Shown: in pieces, positions 5,865-6,146 of the stretch
Layout: the number at the start of each line of letters is the position of its first letter
Position numbering within the stretch: position 1 is the stretch's first letter
Source: a bacterium
GTDB taxonomy: Bacteria > Planctomycetota > J058 > JAJDCP01
Assembly: GCA_030428695.1 (NCBI GenBank)
Contig: JAUIEM010000484.1
Location: 1 to 6,146, forward strand
DNA: 6,146 bases
Reading direction: 5' to 3'
Made by a program: the position numbers and the translations under genes
Notes under the pieces: model-generated
Seen by the model: only the letters and a program-made list of their open reading frames with translations
Database searches by the model: none
Told to the model about the DNA's origin: nothing

Positions 5865-6084
5865 CGGAGCGCCTCCGCCAAGCCTCTGCGACCGCCAGCA
5901 CGACCGCGATCTCCTCTTCCTCCGCCCCGGACACCTGGCGCGCCGCGGGCGCCGGTGCCACCGCCACAGGGTCGGCGCTGCCCGCGAACAGGGCCGCGCT
6001 GACGTGCAACAGGCCGACCAGAAGGGAGAGGAAGGCGAACACCGTCGCCATGCCGACGAGCATGATCTCGATACCCTGAGCCAT
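5845..6084 (-). CDS. oadG: Sodium-pump decarboxylase gamma subunit (OadG family)
   Basis: This 79-residue protein has the classic OadG plan. A single N-terminal membrane helix (about 5-34) begins with the signature GIEIMLVGMATVFAFL. An Ala/Pro-rich linker follows (38-50), then a short C-terminal helix EEEEIAVVLAVAEAWRRR. That last motif resembles the conserved tail by which gamma binds alpha and holds the complex to the membrane. GGGAG (minus strand, 6096-6092) is 7 bases before the start. The gene ends 20 bases inside the alpha-subunit gene, so it is translated with it. The order gamma-alpha-beta is the same as in classical oadGAB operons. Such small subunits are variable in sequence, but the position and both motifs make the call firm. 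Confidence 0.88.
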   Translation of the reverse strand: MAQGIEIMLVGMATVFAFLSLLVGLLHVSAALFAGSADPVAVAPAPAARQVSGAEEEEIAVVLAVAEAWRRRSDGEETR

Positions 6085-6146
6085 GATCCGGCTCCCGTTC
6101 CTCGTTTCTGTGTGGGCACGAGGATCGCCGATTTCGACGCGCGCTG
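6085..6146 (-). other. Leader of the gamma-alpha-beta operon, cut by window edge
   Basis: Sixty-two bases upstream of the gamma gene contain its ribosome binding site. I see no convincing -35/-10 pair, operator or upstream gene end in them. The promoter, or a further upstream gene, must lie beyond the window. Confidence 0.4.

Noticed and set aside
2925..6084. Methylmalonyl-CoA or glutaconyl-CoA decarboxylase as the identity of the operon
   Set aside because: Those enzymes use a crotonase-fold carboxyltransferase with a separate biotin protein. Here the alpha subunit is an HMGL-type barrel fused to its biotin domain, as in oxaloacetate decarboxylase.
5865..6119. An N-terminal extension of 85 codons on the alpha subunit
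   Set aside because: The added part overlaps the gamma gene in another frame and has no family similarity. The start at 5864 has a good SD and matches where the domain begins.
1..6146. CRISPR array, tRNA or rRNA genes, integrase or transposase
   Set aside because: I saw no regularly spaced direct repeats, no cloverleaf with a GTTCRA arm, no rRNA-like segment and no recombinase motifs on either strand.

Overview
The window is a GC-rich bacterial segment. Envelope proteins carry signal peptides or membrane segments, and a complete Na+-translocating biotin-dependent decarboxylase is present. This fits a Gram-negative, high-GC lineage outside the well-studied Proteobacteria, but the sequence alone does not fix a phylum. 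All identifications are by reading the translated sequence; no searches were run.

Layout. The left edge (1-279, minus) holds the N-terminal 93 residues of a TMEM43-like membrane protein. A 146-base divergent intergenic region follows. It contains a perfect 8-bp inverted repeat with arms 32 bp apart, placed like an operator around a possible -35 box. Rightward from 426 runs a three-gene operon: a winged-helix ArsR-type regulator, a 266-residue protein with an AHSA1-like SRPBCC domain plus a probable second SRPBCC repeat, and a secreted DUF1579-family protein.

The regulator and SRPBCC gene are separated by a 150-base, almost fully palindromic element (about 1023-1172) bounded by a 5-bp direct repeat, CATGA. 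Removing the element and one copy of the repeat restores a textbook ATGA stop/start overlap with a Shine-Dalgarno sequence 7 bases upstream. It therefore looks like a MITE/ERIC-like insertion that split a translationally coupled junction while rebuilding a start site. It also carries a 52-codon open frame that keeps the coupling.

After the operon (2595-2924) lies a hairpin, then a frameshifted 5' remnant of an S9A prolyl-oligopeptidase/oligopeptidase B gene with its ribosome binding site still visible.

The right half (2925-6084, minus) is an oadG-oadA-oadB-type operon encoding the gamma, alpha and beta subunits of a sodium pump decarboxylase. The alpha subunit carries carboxyltransferase and biotin-carrier domains and passes CO2 to the membrane beta subunit, which couples decarboxylation to Na+ export; gamma anchors the assembly. 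The beta subunit keeps all the key residues I can place. The alpha subunit departs from classical OadA in its substrate pocket, so its substrate is uncertain.
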